The position numbers and the translations under genes were made by a program. The notes under the pieces are model-generated. The model was given only the letters and a program-made list of their open reading frames with translations. It was not told the origin of the DNA and did not search any database. A stretch of DNA of 64,000 bases from Limonium bicolor (Eukaryota > Streptophyta > Magnoliopsida > Caryophyllales > Plumbaginaceae): NCBI GenBank assembly GCA_023374045.1, contig CM041776.1, forward strand, positions 140,185,296 to 140,249,295, in the 5' to 3' direction. This document shows, piece by piece, positions 1 to 12,600 of the stretch; positions within the stretch are counted from its first letter, which is position 1, and every line of letters begins with the position of its first letter.

Positions 1-1086
1 ATGGGCAATATATCAAGAAGGCATGAGATGCCTCAGCGAGGAATTCTGGAAGTGGAGTTGTTCGATGTATGGGGGATAGACTTCATGGGCCCCTTCCCTT
101 CATCCCATGGAAATCAGTATATCCTTGTTGCAGTAGATTATGTGTCTAAATGGGTCGAAGCAATTGCTAGTCATGCTGCTGATGCTAAGATAGTAGTGAA
201 GTTCCTAAAGAAGCATATCTTCACCAAGTTTGGTGTGCCTAGGGCGATCATCAGCGATGGAGGCTCACATTTCTGCAACAAGGCCTTTGAATCTTTAATG
301 ACCAAGTACGGAGTGACCCATAAGGTAGCATTACCTTATCATCCACAAACCAATGGTCAAGCAGAAGTGAACAATCGTGAGCTTAAATGGATTCTGCAGA
401 AAACTGTTACAACTTCGAGAAAGGATTGGTCAGTCAAGCTGGACAACGCCCTTTGGGCCTACCGTACTGCATTTAAAACCCCTATAGGGATGTCTCCATT
501 CAAGCTTGTATAAGGAAAAGCCTGTCATCTCCCAGTAGAGCTCGAACATAAAGCATATTGGGCATTGAAAGCCCTAAATTTTGACTTATATGCTGCAGGA
601 GAGGAAAGGAAATTTCAGCTGTCTGAACTCGAAGAACTAAGAGAACAAGCTTATGACAGCTCCAGAATTTATAAGGAGTGCACAAAAAGAATACATGATC
701 AAATGATACATAAGAGAGAATTTAAAGTAGGGGATCTGGTGTTGCTCTACAATTCCAGGTTGCGTCTTTTCCCTGGAAAGTTGAAATCCCATTGGGCAGG
801 TCCATTTAGAGTTGTGGGGATCACTACCTATGGTGCCTACGAGCTAGAAAACAAGTCAGGAGAGGTATTCAAAGTGAATGGTGCTCGACTGAAGAAGTAC
901 CTAGGCGCTACCTTTTCTCAGCCTCCTGCACCGGGTGTATCCTTGATTGAAAGTTCTTATTCCATTACTTCTGTTTCTGTTATCTGTACTGCAGCACCCC
1001 CTCCAAAATCATCAAAGAAGCCGCGCTCGCAATGGTATTTCAGACTGAAGAAAGCTATTGCTAGCTGCTGTGGCAGCCCTCCTTGA
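1..1086 (+). pseudogene. Athila integrase, partial, one in-frame stop
   Basis: This is the catalytic core and C-terminal part of a Ty3/gypsy integrase, the enzyme that joins retrotransposon cDNA to the host chromosome. The DD35E triad is visible: Asp27 in [10 protein letters not shown], Asp86 in IISDGGSHF and Glu122 in the [10 protein letters not shown] region. The frame is open from base 1 to a TAA at 511-513, where the homologous codon of Athila-2 is TAT; this looks like a single T-to-A change. It then continues in the same frame to 1086 with the conserved [20 protein letters not shown] segment and a basic tail. There is no chromodomain, as expected for Athila. Zinc-finger residues lie off the window. 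Most DNA differences from Athila-2 are silent, so the ancestor was under protein selection. Confidence 0.93.
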
Positions 1087-2375
1087 TACTACCTACGAAG
1101 TCTGGCCATAGACTTTAACTCCGGGCAGCTTGGTAGGAGGCAACCCACCGGTTTGTATCTCTTTTCGTTTCCTTGGTTTAGTTATTTATTTTACTCTTTT
1201 GTTTTAATTTTGTGGTGTGTTAATAGCTGTTGTGCATATTGCAAGAGTCTTGGCTCTTATTTTTCAACTAATAGTTATGCCTGGTTCCACTTAAGTTCTC
1301 CTGGTTTTGCAGATTTAATATTTCAGGCACCTCACTTTGATGCTAAACTGAACTCAAGTGTGGGGGAATATCACGGCATTGTTCACCACGGATCAGGGAA
1401 TCCTTTAACACTCTTGCTATTTCATTTCTGCATTTCTTGTGTTTATGTTATTTTTGCTTGATTTAGTAATATTTCCTTTTTATTTTTAACCAAGGAGGTG
1501 TTGTAGAGTAGTGGTTTTTAATTTAATAAAATATATATATAAATAAAAAAATAAAAAAAATAAAAAAGTTTTCAACGTGTCCGGCTAAACCTAGTCGGAC
1601 GCACATCCGGTCGCGAAAACCTAGCCACGTCCGGATCCGAACGGAAAACCGGACGTGACTAAAATCGCGCCGCGCTTTCTTTCTTTTCTTTCTTTTCTTC
1701 TTTCTTTCTTCTTCTTCTCTTCTTCCCCGTCAACACGAACCAGCACTCGAACCCATCTTCCCCTTCCTCCATTTACGCCACCACCACAACCAAAACCACC
1801 ACCGCCCTGCCACTCCGCCGTCACCCGCCCAGGTGACTACCGCAACAGCATCGCCGTCGCCCGCGACTGTTGTTTCCCAAATTCGAACCGAAAACCTTAA
1901 ATCGAACCAGGTTTTACATTTTTGCGATTTCGATTCTAATTTTTGTCGATTTACGGTAGATTAGTAGTTGTTTCGTGGCTTATAATGTTAATTAGATGAT
2001 TGGAGTGCGAAAACTGTGCAATGTGTATGGGATTTGAGTGATTTGGGGCACCCTCTGTTCGCGGCGTGATTTTTAGGGTTCTATAGCGCGTTCGGATCTG
2101 CGTCCGACCCAGGACACTCGGACATAGATCCGGACATGTACAAATTTTCCAATTTTTCTGAAATTGTTTTCTAGGTTTATGTGTCTACTGTTTAATGCTA
2201 TTGTTTGCTATGTTTAGATGTTTTAATGCCATGGTTATCGTAGATTAACTATGTGCAAGAATGTGTTCAAATAGAACTTGCTGCTCGATCAGTTTCGGGT
2301 ATTTGTGTGTCTTTTGCTTCTCTTTTTCCTGCTTCATGTTGTTTTGGTTTCTTAATGCATTTGTTTATCGTATAG
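1087..2375 (+). other. Athila-1 noncoding spacer between integrase and third ORF
   Basis: The start is strongly matched in Athila-2 (44170 onward), including the stretch around GGCAGCTTGGTAGGAGGC. It contains the first of four PPT-like motifs (AAGTGTGGGGGAA at 1356-1368), an AT/A-rich run near 1525-1570, the palindrome cluster and a CT-rich tract at 1675-1730. Short open frames here are not conserved in the second copy. Confidence 0.7.
1575..1656. repeat. GTCCGG-type quasi-palindrome cluster in Athila-1 3' region
   Basis: Several half-sites of the form GTCCGG/CCGGAC lie within about 80 bases, including GTCCGGATCCGAAC and CCGGACGTGAC. A matching cluster sits at the same place in Athila-2 (44647-44725). 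A further small group lies at 2090-2140. Function unknown. Confidence 0.7.
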
Positions 2376-3736
2376 ATGGCTAGAACTAGAGGAGGAGGTG
2401 CTACATGCAAGGGATCCTCATCGAGAGACCCACGCCCCGACGAATAGTCAGAGCCAACCTCTACCCCTTTACGCGCTGACGGTTTCATATTTGCTGCCCC
2501 CCGAGCCTCGTACGAGCAAGGCGGGGCCTTTGTCATCGAGCGGCGCATCACCGCAGAGGCATCCGCTGCTACTGGGCTTGGAGATATTTTTGATGGTTTC
2601 GCATCGACAGCGTCTTGCGCATGGGCGAGGGCGTCTTCTCCCCGTCTCTGGTACGGGAATTCTACGCCAATGCTGAGGCGAGCGACTCGACGAACATCAT
2701 CACATCTTACGTGCGCCAGTTCCCGGTCGAGGTAACCCCTGAAACCTTCAGTATTCTTTTATTTCTCCCGGATAATGAGGCGACACATCTAGATCTTACG
2801 GAGGATGAGCTTAGGCAGAGTAAGTCTAGATGGTTACAAGCAGTCGGGAGTACTACTCACCGACGGGGCGAAGAGAAGAAGACCTTACTCCCCTATGCTA
2901 CTCTCCCTCCCTTACACAGAGGACCATCACAGAGATCCTCAGTCATCAGATCCGGCCTCATGCCGAAAATGATACTTCTGACGAGGATTGTGTTCTCCTG
3001 GACTATCTCTTGGCCGCACCACCTCCACCATCTCAGCGGCTCTCGCTCCTCTTCGTGATGTTTAGACAGCTGCACAGGTTGGTGACATATCTGAAGACGA
3101 AGAAGAAGAAGATCACCCTCATCTTCCCTATCTTTATCCAGCATCTTCTTACCTCGACACTCCCCGAGGAGGTCTTCACTGGTCTCGAGATGAGGGAGGG
3201 AGAGACACCCATCACCATACAGACCTTCAGGGGGTGGGGCTTCTTATGTCTTGATGACGGCAGCCAGGTGAAGGGCAGCTCTGGTCTAGGGTCCACTGGC
3301 ACATCTCCGAGCTCTAGCTCTACTAAGGCACCCACTGCTACCATGGCGCCTCCTATTCCCCCAGTGATGAGCATCCCGCCAGAGATGCAGGCTATGATGG
3401 ACTCCATTCTCCAGCATCAGCAGAGGATGGAGCAGCGGTTTGGGGGTATGGAGCAGCGGTTTGGGGGTATGGAGCAGCAGGTCGGGGATGTACAGCAGCG
3501 CCAGGTGCGCATGGAGGGACACATCGATGACATCCGCCAGACTCAGGAGCACCTCTAGACAGAGCAGACTTCTCTCCAAGACACCCAGACTCTCCTCACA
3601 CAGCGCTTGGAGCGTAGTGATGCCTTTCAGAGAGAGACCGCCTGTTCATGATAGAGCATCCGCTCGGTAGGCCCAGAATAGCCAGCTCCTGCAGATGCTC
3701 ATTGCCTGGATGGGCGCGGGAGCTCCGCCACCATAG
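2376..3736 (+). pseudogene. Athila third ORF (env position), decayed; putative plant transposon protein domain
   Basis: This is a reading frame downstream of integrase, in the position of the extra ORF of Athila elements. It starts at ATG 2376 (MARTRGGG...), meets a stop soon after, and continues in other frames. At 2615-2800 the segment SPSLVREFYANA followed by a TSYVRQFPVEVTPETFSILL-like stretch resembles the plant retrotransposon-associated domain I know as 'putative plant transposon protein' (Pfam Transposase_32 type). At 2830-3558 the frame gives EILSHQIRPH, then DEDCVLLDYLLA, then a Gln/Met-rich heptad-like tail in which EQRFGGM is repeated, suggesting a coiled coil. The end is placed at the TAG at 3734 by comparison with Athila-2. 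I see no signal peptide or membrane span, so I do not call it an envelope protein. Confidence 0.72.
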
Positions 3737-5305
3737 CCACCTCAGTGACAGCCATCCCCTCTTTATTTCTTTCTTTTATTTTATTTGTTTTTTCCGTACT
3801 TTTCTTTTTTCTGAATTGCTTTACTTTTTGTTTGTTGAAACTAACGCTAAACAAGAAACTGACAGGTGAAGTGGTAATGTTTATATTGGCCGTACTTTAA
3901 TTCTAAAATGCTAAATTTCCTGTTTCTCTAAGCAATGCAGCGTTCTTAACTGATTTATTTACATGTCCAATCTACTGCGAAACGAACGGCTATATGTACA
4001 GGAACTGGAACCACATTACTCTCGCATGTCTGCTAAGCTAGATCACTGGGGAGTATTCTTTCTCTAACATTGATCATACAATTTAAATATTCCCTATCGT
4101 TCGAGTTAATGCACTTTATTCAGTGGTCGTACATGCCAGTGGAAAACTAGCAAACTATACTCTACACAATAAGCATTTTGTCTGTGACTACGTGAGGAAT
4201 ATCTCGACCCCTGCAAAGCTTCAAGTGTGAGGAAGGACATCTTCCTCCATCTATGATACCAGGGGTCTCAGTTTCTACTTTCACATATTGATGTTCCACC
4301 ATTCTTGCGTTGCGGTTTAATTATTGCACATTTATCTATTATGAGTATAGCATGTTTTGAAAGATCTTTTCCCTGCATTTCTTTTATGACCAATGAGGAC
4401 ATTTCTCCTCTTAAGTGTGGGGAAGGAAAGACCTTTCCCTGAAAACATGCTAGTCGTTCTTTAATGCCACACTTGCTTTTTGCTGCTCTAATGCCTGTGC
4501 ACACCGATAAATACGATGAAATAATTGCAGGAGTGTTTTGAAATTAAACCAAGTGACAACCGCAAGAATCATTTTGCTTGATGAGGTTTGGATAAATAAG
4601 TTTTATTTAAAAATACTCTCTTTTCACTGAAATCCGGTAGATTAGCTAGTTGTGGAAACTAGATTATTTTAGCTTGGGATTTTGGAAATGAAATGAATGT
4701 TTGGAATCAAAAGGATAAGGCAAGGTACTCCACTGATCAAAATTTTTTCCTAACAATAGCAGGCCTCGTCTATCCGGTTATTAAGTCTTAAGGGTGCCTT
4801 AACACCTATCTACCTAAGGTCTCGGGATCTGGGATAGTTGGCCCAACACCATCTCAAGGATAGAGAGAAAAGTCTGGGTTACGGAATAACTCTGCAAGAT
4901 CTTAAATATTAGTTTGTTTTATACATAATTCTTGAATATGAATGCTTTCGCTTACAAAAGAGATAATTGCAGTTATATTTATGCTTTTGATCATGAGTGC
5001 GTGGTGTTGAAAGGTATTGCACAATAAGGCATTACTTCACACCCCTTGTCATCCAAAGGTTAGAGGATGAAAATTGGTGGAAAGTCCCAAGCTAAGCTAA
5101 CTTGTTTTCTACAATCTAGTTTCTCTATGCTTTTACAAAATTTTCTTCTTCTTCACTGTTTGTGAAAGCCTACCTCTAAAGAGCAAGATTATTCTTTCAT
5201 TTGTCACTTTGCTTGATTTCCCTCTGCACTTGTTTGATCTTGAGATTATTTGACGGTTTTGGAGATATTCTTATTCATTATTTGCTTGAGGACAAGCAAA
5301 AGCTT
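3737..5305 (+). other. Athila-1 long 3' noncoding region with conserved block
   Basis: No coding frame is shared with Athila-2 here, but the DNA is. PPT-like motifs occur at 4223-4236 and 4413-4426. The block at 4717-4850 differs from its counterpart at 46680-46814 by only about two substitutions plus a T/A-run length change. It contains TTAAGG-GTG-CCTTAA, a potential small hairpin. Confidence 0.75.
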
Positions 5306-5319
5306 AAGTGTGAGGAAGT
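5306..5319 (+). other. Polypurine tract of Athila-1
   Basis: AAGTGTGAGGAAGT lies directly before the 3' LTR, where plus-strand DNA synthesis is primed in reverse transcription. The same tract precedes the Athila-2 3' LTR at 47267-47280. Confidence 0.8.
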
Positions 5320-7086
5320 TGATAAGCGTGAAACATATAGGCTTTTTAAGGTCTAATTACCTTATAATCTGTAACAATTCAGGCAATGTTTCCCACTTAT
5401 TATGGGTTTTTCCTAAGATTGATGTTTTGATATGAACTGATGCATTTTATGTGTTAAATATAGGAAAACCCATGGAAATGAAGATTTTACGTCATGAGGA
5501 TTACAACGCAACAAACGGGAACAAATCCGGAAAAAGAGGCAAACCATGGCCACGTCCGGCCAAACTTACCCGGACGCAAATTCGGACGTCCATTAAAGGA
5601 CACGTCCGGATCCAGACGCAAGCCGGACGGGACCCGAGATTCAGATCCAACTCCGCTGTGTCATGTCCGGATCCAGACACAGATCCGGATGTGACCTGAG
5701 ATTCAGATCCAAAACCTCTATCTCATGTCCGGATCCGGACACAGATCCGGACGTCACACAAAAACGAAAAATAAAAATGCATCGCGCTGATAATTATGCT
5801 TTTGGCGCAATTATCAGTCGAAACGGCAGTTTAGCCCATACCCCAAGTTAAATTAAGTCGATGCCCATGCTGTTACCCAACTCACCACTAACCAATGTTT
5901 TACTTCTGAAGCCTATTTAAACTCTCCTTCAGTTTCTATTTCATTCGTACCAGACGCTCTCGTCTAACTCATACACTCTCCCTCTCTACTCCTGCTTCCG
6001 TTCACGATGAATCCCATCTCCAGTCATCAATCTTCCTTTATAACCTTTCTTCGTCACTCACAGACACAACCCGTACTCATGTGCCTCATTTAGCCACGTC
6101 CGGATCGCGTCCAGATCCGGACTGACCCAAAACACCGCGTCCGGATCGACGTCCGAACCAAAACATCCGGACGTCTCACAAACTTTTCAATAATTTCCAT
6201 TTTCACTCCATTTCATCAAGTTCACTTCATTGTCGCCAATTCCAACCTCCAAATCAGCATAGCGCAAGGACGAAGGGCGGAGCAAGCAAGAGGATCTTCG
6301 TAACAGATGATTTATCCTAACTCTCTCTTATTTATGCTTTCAATTTCTATATCTAGCTAATAGGATTTACTCTGGGGAAGGGATGTTGTAATTAGTTAAA
6401 CTCTGCATTATTTTACTGCTTAATTGAGACCATTTAGATTGCTCAGGTTAATGCTTTTAAGTGCTTTTAATAAACGTCATGAATTTATTATAATCCTTCG
6501 AATCATGTTATGATCAGACAAGGTGATTAGCATAGACGGTCTTATTAACAAGTTACCTGTGATAATTGCAATCGGATATATTACATTAGCAGTTAGGTGC
6601 TTTAGTCCGGACCAAACCAGACTAGTAATTCTGTGTGATAAAACCATCTAGATATACCCATTAATTCTAGATTAGAACAACATGCCCTGTCTAGATGAGC
6701 TATCTGGAATTAGGACTTAATACAGAATAGATATTTGAGAATTACAAGCCGATCCAAGTCTCCGTTTAAGTAGTAGAATATGCAGAACCTAGCTAGTGAA
6801 ACAACTCCCTGAACCTAGAGTACCGTTCATACTCCCTATCTACGCTTTAATTTATCTGCTATTTATTTTCTTGTCTATTATTAATTCCAAAACCAAAACA
6901 ACCCCTCTTTAGTTACCCATTCCCTAAGGCTAGACTTATTTACCTCAAGTCCCGTGGATTGATACCTGGTTGCTTCTTAAATTGTTATACTACTGTGACC
7001 GCGATTTTTGCAACCCGACGGTCTGTTGATTTGTTATTGTCTAGGATTATTTCTTGGCTTTTAATATATCAATTAAACCGTTTGCA
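5320..7086 (+). repeat. Athila-1 3' LTR
   Basis: The LTR starts TGATAAGCGTGAAACATATA and ends AAACCGTTTGCA, giving TG...CA ends and about 1767 bp. It is homologous along its length to the LTRs at 36368 and 47281. U3 has two groups of GTCCGG palindromes (about 5550-5760 and 6093-6175). A CT-rich stretch (5930-6060) probably overlaps the transcript start. It lacks the 50-bp tandem repeat seen in Athila-2. Confidence 0.93.
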
Positions 7087-8424
7087 TCCACAAGACTTGA
7101 AAACCAATAGCCTTTCATTGAAAACTTTTTCAGCCCAAAGGCTCATTCTAGCCCAGGTAAACTTTTTGTTCAGGCCCTGGCCCAAAATCCTAGATCAAAG
7201 AATCATCTCTTAGGCCCAATCAGAATCATTCGCTTAGATTTCAGCCTAAACTCCAATTCACATCTAGAATTGCACTAGAAATCATTCCGGCTCATGCGCC
7301 TAATTTTTCAAGCAAAACACATTCCGGCCCATGTGCCAAATTCTCAAAGCATTTCGGTCCAAGGCCTTTCAGTCTAGGTGAACTTTTCATCCGGGCTCTG
7401 GCCCAAAATCATACGTCTAGGTGTCATATCTTTAGGCCCAGTCAGAACCGTTTGTTTAGGTTTCGGCCTATTCGAATCCAAGATAGTTTGTGTAACCCAT
7501 TCATTCTAGTTTCTGGCCTCAAGGCCCAACAAGAGCATCAAACAAACCTTAGACTTCAAAGTTTCTCTCTCGGCCCTGTGGCCCATTCATAGTTCATGTA
7601 GCTCCCTTCAACCCGTTTGCTCCAATTCCAGATTAAGGGTATTCAGGCCCACACATCTGTTTTATAGTCTAGGAATCACTCTAGCCCATGCACTTCACTC
7701 TCAGTTTGGAAAAGATTTAGGCCCAGGTACCTCCTCATAATCCACATGTAATCCTAGTTCAGAAATTTTACGGAGCTTACTCAGAGTCCAAGAAGAAGAA
7801 GATCATGGTCATCTCAATGGCGTCCCGACGGTCGAGCGCTCGAGTCTTCAGTAGTTGGCATCAGACAGCTCAACATCACTAGAGATTTCTAAATTAAGTA
7901 GTTTTCTTTTCTCAATTAGTCATTCTTTCAATTTCTATGGTAGCTAGTTTCCTTTATCATTTTAGGTAGTTTTCTTGAGATAACAATTTTCAATATTTTC
8001 ATTTACTAATAATTTTCATAATTTCTGTGCATTCATTCAATAAAACAAAAACAAAAAAAATGAGTCATCTCATCACTCCATCCATACTCACCACAGCTCT
8101 TCATAAAGAATCACCCAATTGCAAGCTCTCACCTTTCATTTCATGTACAAAACCACCACTCCACATACTCTCACCACCTTCATCACATGTACCCCATGTG
8201 TATCACCACTCCACCATTTCACCGAAGCATAAAACGGAAAACTCCAAAAACAGTAAGATGTCATTCAGTCACAAACATTACTTGTCCCTCTCCACAAAAA
8301 CAAAAATTTCACACATACAGAGAGAACATCCAACTACCCTATTGACTTCCATCACTACATCACTTCACCAAAACAACAAAACCTCATCATCATCCACCAC
8401 CATACATACAATCTCCCTCCACAA
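7087..8424 (+). other. Non-coding GCCCA-rich sequence, probable Tat-like LTR/internal remnant
   Basis: This flanks the right end of Athila-1. The words GGCCCA and GCCCAG recur through 7120-7720, a composition also seen in the Tat-like LTR at 63219. After 7780 come a purine-rich GAAGAAGAAGATCATGG stretch and AT-rich sequence. The 133-codon open frame at 8027-8428 is Ser/Thr/His-rich low-complexity sequence and is not supported as a gene. Origin uncertain. Confidence 0.4.
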
Positions 8425-9400
8425 ATAAGTTGGGTATTCAAAAGGCTTGTCAAAAGACCTCAAAATAATATTGGGGGCAATCTGAGTTAAGGATCGATAA
8501 CGCTTACTTAAAACGCGCAAACAATTCTCTGAGTGAACATTTCGTGAGAGTGCCTTGAGCGGTAAAACCAAGAGCGAAGAGGGTATCATTTTTACACAAC
8601 TCAAGAGAGGTCACATTCGAAGGTGAGGTAACCAGCATAACTCCGATCGAAGGACACACTTTGTAAATTTACGCATAAACCTGTGAAGAGTAACAAAGAA
8701 CGGATACACAACTGCTAGGGATGACGAAACACCTAGGTACAACACCACACAGCCAAAAGCTTGTGAACCCTGACATTACACCCTAGGCACCCCCGCCGAG
8801 CTTTTCACATATCCCCTCTTTTGCAACATTACAAACTCCACAAAACAAGCCAACCAATGGTGAATAACCGACCCGGTGACCAAAGGAAGCAAGGAGCCCG
8901 ACTCCTGGACAACAACTTCACAAGTCCAAAGAGGCAATGCTGCTACCAAGACAATGAAATGATCCGTAAATGGTCACAAAGCGACGCAGTTCCAAAGAGC
9001 TCACATCAAAAACAGCTCTTGAAGTTCAAAAACGGGAACCACAAGAACCCGAAAAAGGAAAAAGATGCAAGGCAAATCTGAAAAGCCTAAAAGAAATCCC
9101 AATCTAAAACCAAAAGAAGAGAGAGATGATGACATTAAAATTTCCAAGTCCAACGTCCAAAAGCAAGATCAATGTAGAGTAGCCAAACGACTTCAAGACA
9201 AGGAAGGCAAATCAAAGAGAAGGCGCAAGTTGCAGCTTTGGTCACCCTCATTGCTCCACATATCCCAAACATTCCCCCATGGTCCCGTTGTCATTCATCA
9301 CACCCCATGGCCACGTTATAAGTTTAAAGACTTCCGACCTAGTAGTTGTGTATCCAATCACGTGAAAGTAACAGGTTGAACGCGTAAATCTAACAAATGT
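8425..9400 (+). repeat. Direct repeat block H, copy 1 (retrotransposon non-coding)
   Basis: From CAAAAGGCTTGTCAAAAGAC onward this stretch matches 22561-23459 in the same orientation. Shared landmarks are GGGGCAATCT, CACCTAGGTAC, CCAAAAGCTTGTGAA, CCTAGGCACC, CGAGCTTTTCA, CCGACCCGGTGACCAAA and AGAAGGCGCAAGTTGCA. By eye identity is roughly 75-80% with small indels. No frame is conserved between copies, so it is read as non-coding retrotransposon sequence. Confidence 0.75.
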
Positions 9401-9548
9401 CAAATTTAATGGTTGAGACGTTTTGACTGAAAGGAGAGCATGAGTGCAAACACTAAACACTTTGAGTGTAGGATATAAAGCACCACATCAAAATGAACCT
9501 GAACTCTGTGAGAACGAGGCTTGTTTTACGCAATTAATCAAGGAAAAT

Positions 9549-9647
9549 ACTGGGGGCAATCGATCGTCCCGATCGATTGCCACAAGCCTTAAAACTCAGA
9601 TTGCCTTATGGAAAGATACTGGGGCAATTGTTGGTTCCAACAATTGC
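9549..9647 (+). repeat. Two successive perfect hairpins, each preceded by TACTGGGG
   Basis: Arms GGCAATCGATCG (9555-9566) and CGATCGATTGCC (9570-9581) pair perfectly over 12 bp with a 3-base loop. About 68 bases on, GCAATTGTTGG (9624-9634) pairs with CCAACAATTGC (9637-9647) over 11 bp with a 2-base spacer. Both follow TACTGGGG(G); the arms differ but complementarity is kept. Confidence 0.85.
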
Positions 9648-9696
9648 AAGAACAAACCAATTGAAACCCAAAGGCTCAAACACCAATACCACAAAA

Positions 9697-12600
9697 TGTA
9701 ACACCCCAACCGGTAATCACACCATCATCTCCTAACCCGTCTCAATTACCAACCATAATGCTGAGAAATTCAAACTACAACCGGGGGTGATACAATGCCG
9801 TTAGTCACCCATGTTACTAGCTAGGCCGAATCCAATCCAACAAACAATTCAAATACAATATCGGTCTGATGGGTCATTACACCGAGTATACTAACCAACA
9901 ATACATCCCAATTCCTTAACCAAATCTCAATTCAATTACAAACCTCAAAACCATATAATACAATTACAACATCCATTCATTGCTATACCGAGTTACTACA
10001 ATCATTAAGTTGCCGGTAATAATTCGGCTTACAAATCAACATTTCAAATAATACAACCTCCACTAATCACTACCCTTGCTTACATAGCAACCCTGTCCTA
10101 CTCTCGAACCGTGATTGGCTTCGTTGTACCTGGAAAATAAAAATGGGGCCCCAAGGGGCTCAGCAAAATTGCTGCATATGACTTCCGCATACCCCGCGTA
10201 CTAGCGAGGGTATGCCGACTAATTGGTCGAGAGCATGCGATTCATTTTATTTCAAACAGCATGCATACAACATACATTATATATGTACATTCACAATCAA
10301 AGTCCATCATTGAACACATACGCTAACACACACAAGAGGTAATTACCCACTCTCTTGGGTACTCTTACTCACAATTTCATAAGATCTACAATGCCCAACT
10401 CAATTCTCAAGTCACCATTCCATTCTCTTTACTCACGTACTCGATACTCAATACTCAAATTCCCAAATCGATACTCAATACTCAAAGGCATCTTTTAAGT
10501 CTTAGCCACGACCTTCAGCCAGGGTCATACACAAGACCCACCATCGGGCTCACAAATACAAAAGGAGCTATGCATTTAGCTCCTCAAGTTCACAAATGTC
10601 CAGTTCTCTACTGGACTACTCAAATTCCCAAAACTCCACTCTCGGAGTCAATTCACAATCTCAAGGATTAGCCTAGAAGTATCTCTCTCGATAACATCTA
10701 ATGGCTTAGGGAATTCTCAATGTCTAGTATCCTAAGATTTAGGGTTTTGCCCAACTTACGGAATACTCTCATGTTCGTGACATTGTTCGCTTTAGTCGGT
10801 TCCTCTCATTAGGGTTCGACTATATCTCTAAGGGGTTTGGTGGTCCCTTATCTTACTTTGCTTGTTTCAAGGTTCAAGTTTGAACTCTCATGAATTCTCT
10901 AACAGAGGATACTTAGTTTTTCCACCATTATATGTTTTGTGGTTTAAGTCAATTCGGTTCTCTCACTGTTATCGGGAGTTTACTAATTCAGTACAATTTT
11001 TGCATGTTCTAGTGAGTTCGTAGTTTGTGTTACTGTATATTGGTTCGATAGTTTGGGGTGTTTCCACGTTTTTATTATCTTGCACTTGACTCTCCTTACG
11101 AGTCGCTAACCAAACAAGACCCAACTATGGGTCGCACTACAATACACAATCACATGCAAGCAACTCATTCACCATTCATCCATTTCATGAATTATACAAA
11201 CTTTAGTTTAAACTCAATCCAACAAACAACAATACAATACAAGCACTTATTAAGTGCACACAATCCGATTCGTGCATTTATCTTGTTAGGTGATCACACA
11301 ATCAAACAAGCACACAAATCGGGGTAACCAAGTTAGGATACAGAGCATGAGGAAATCATACCTTTCACCGGGATTAACTTTACCAGGTGTTCTCACGTTC
11401 CTCGGTTCACACTTGTTCCTCATGTCTTACTCTTGAACCACTATTTACATGTCAAATGGTTCAATTAATATTAAGGTGTACGGTACGTACATAAATGTTA
11501 CTCTCGTACTTACCCCGTTATCCTGTTATCTCGGTTTACTTAAGTGTTCTTAAACTCACAACTTTCTCCATCACTTCTCAAACTTGTTTACACTTCTTAG
11601 GACCTTTAAAGGTCACCAAACAACTCCTAAACATCATCTAAAACCAATACCATTCCATCCCCCATGTTCTAGACCCTTTAAAACACATTTTGTGCATTTT
11701 TGGGGGTGGTCCGGGACCTGGTCCGGACCCAAGGTCCCAGACCAATACAGAAATCACTTCGGTCAAATTCACTAGTGGTCCGGGACTTGGTCCTGGACTT
11801 AAGTCCTGGACCAATTCCTGCATTCACTCTCGAGATGTTTTTTGATGCGGTCCGGGACTTGGTACATATCCTAAGTCCCGGACCCTGCTAAAAACTGCTA
11901 CTTAGTGGATTTTTCAACCCCAAATCAACCCTTAATCCACCCCTAATCATTCCATAAACTTTCCACATATTTCCTATATAATTAAACACCTCAAAACACT
12001 CCCTAAACCAGTTCAAATCCTTGGTTAATACCTCACTCCAATTCTTGTTCAAATTCAACAAACTTTCATTCTCACATTTGTGTTTTGCACACTTGTGCAT
12101 TTCTAAATTCCTTTTGGTAGTTTACACTCTTCTACCAACCTTACCAAATCCATCAATGACCATTACAAATCATTCCTAGGCAATTGCATTATCTATACCC
12201 AAGTTCACTCTCTATTTCCGTGACTATAAGCCTTAACTCATTTTCTAGAATTTCTAAGTCACCACACCTCTTACGCTACAGATTTTATCTCCCTCTTTAT
12301 AGTTCTCCAAACATCATTCCAAGGTTATTACTCCACTCTTAACAACTCAATTGAACACCTAAGTTTCTCCCATTGCCAAAGTCACCTAAAGCACTCATTT
12401 TCTACCGAAATTTCGCCATAACCTCCCCATAAACCTAACACATCCATTCTCATCCATTATCACCAATTTCATTCCTAATCTAACCACACCCTTATAGGGT
12501 CCTACCAGCACACAATACCAAATCAAAATTCACCAAAACTCTTCCAACAACAATATAGCTCAAAAATCTTACTATACCACAATATAACCCATACATAATC

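Larger units (their letters stand above)
1..7086 (+). mobile_element. Athila-type Ty3/gypsy retrotransposon, 3' half (Athila-1)
   Basis: The element is cut by the left window edge inside integrase. It then shows the same order as the complete copy at 36368-49210: integrase, a 3' noncoding stretch with GTCCGG palindromes, a decayed third ORF, a long 3' noncoding region, a purine-rich tract and an LTR ending in TTTGCA. The family call rests on close integrase similarity to that copy, which has a tRNA-Asp primer site. The five bases after the LTR, TCCAC, are the expected target duplication, but the left partner is outside the window. By eye it is 75-90% identical to Athila-2 at DNA level, so it is a separate, older insertion. 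Confidence 0.93.

Noticed and set aside
1153..1461. 102-codon hydrophobic open frame after Athila-1 integrase, a possible small membrane protein
   Set aside because: The corresponding part of Athila-2 (44230-44520) does not keep the frame, although its DNA is similar; it lies in a noncoding spacer.
8027..8428. 133-codon open frame
   Set aside because: Ser/Thr/His-rich low-complexity translation of AC-rich DNA with no domain, inside retrotransposon-derived sequence.
11584..11891. Overlapping 61-63 codon frames on both strands, with repeated GPGPG and VRDLV words
   Set aside because: They are direct translations of the GGTCCGGGACC palindrome cluster and have no independent support.
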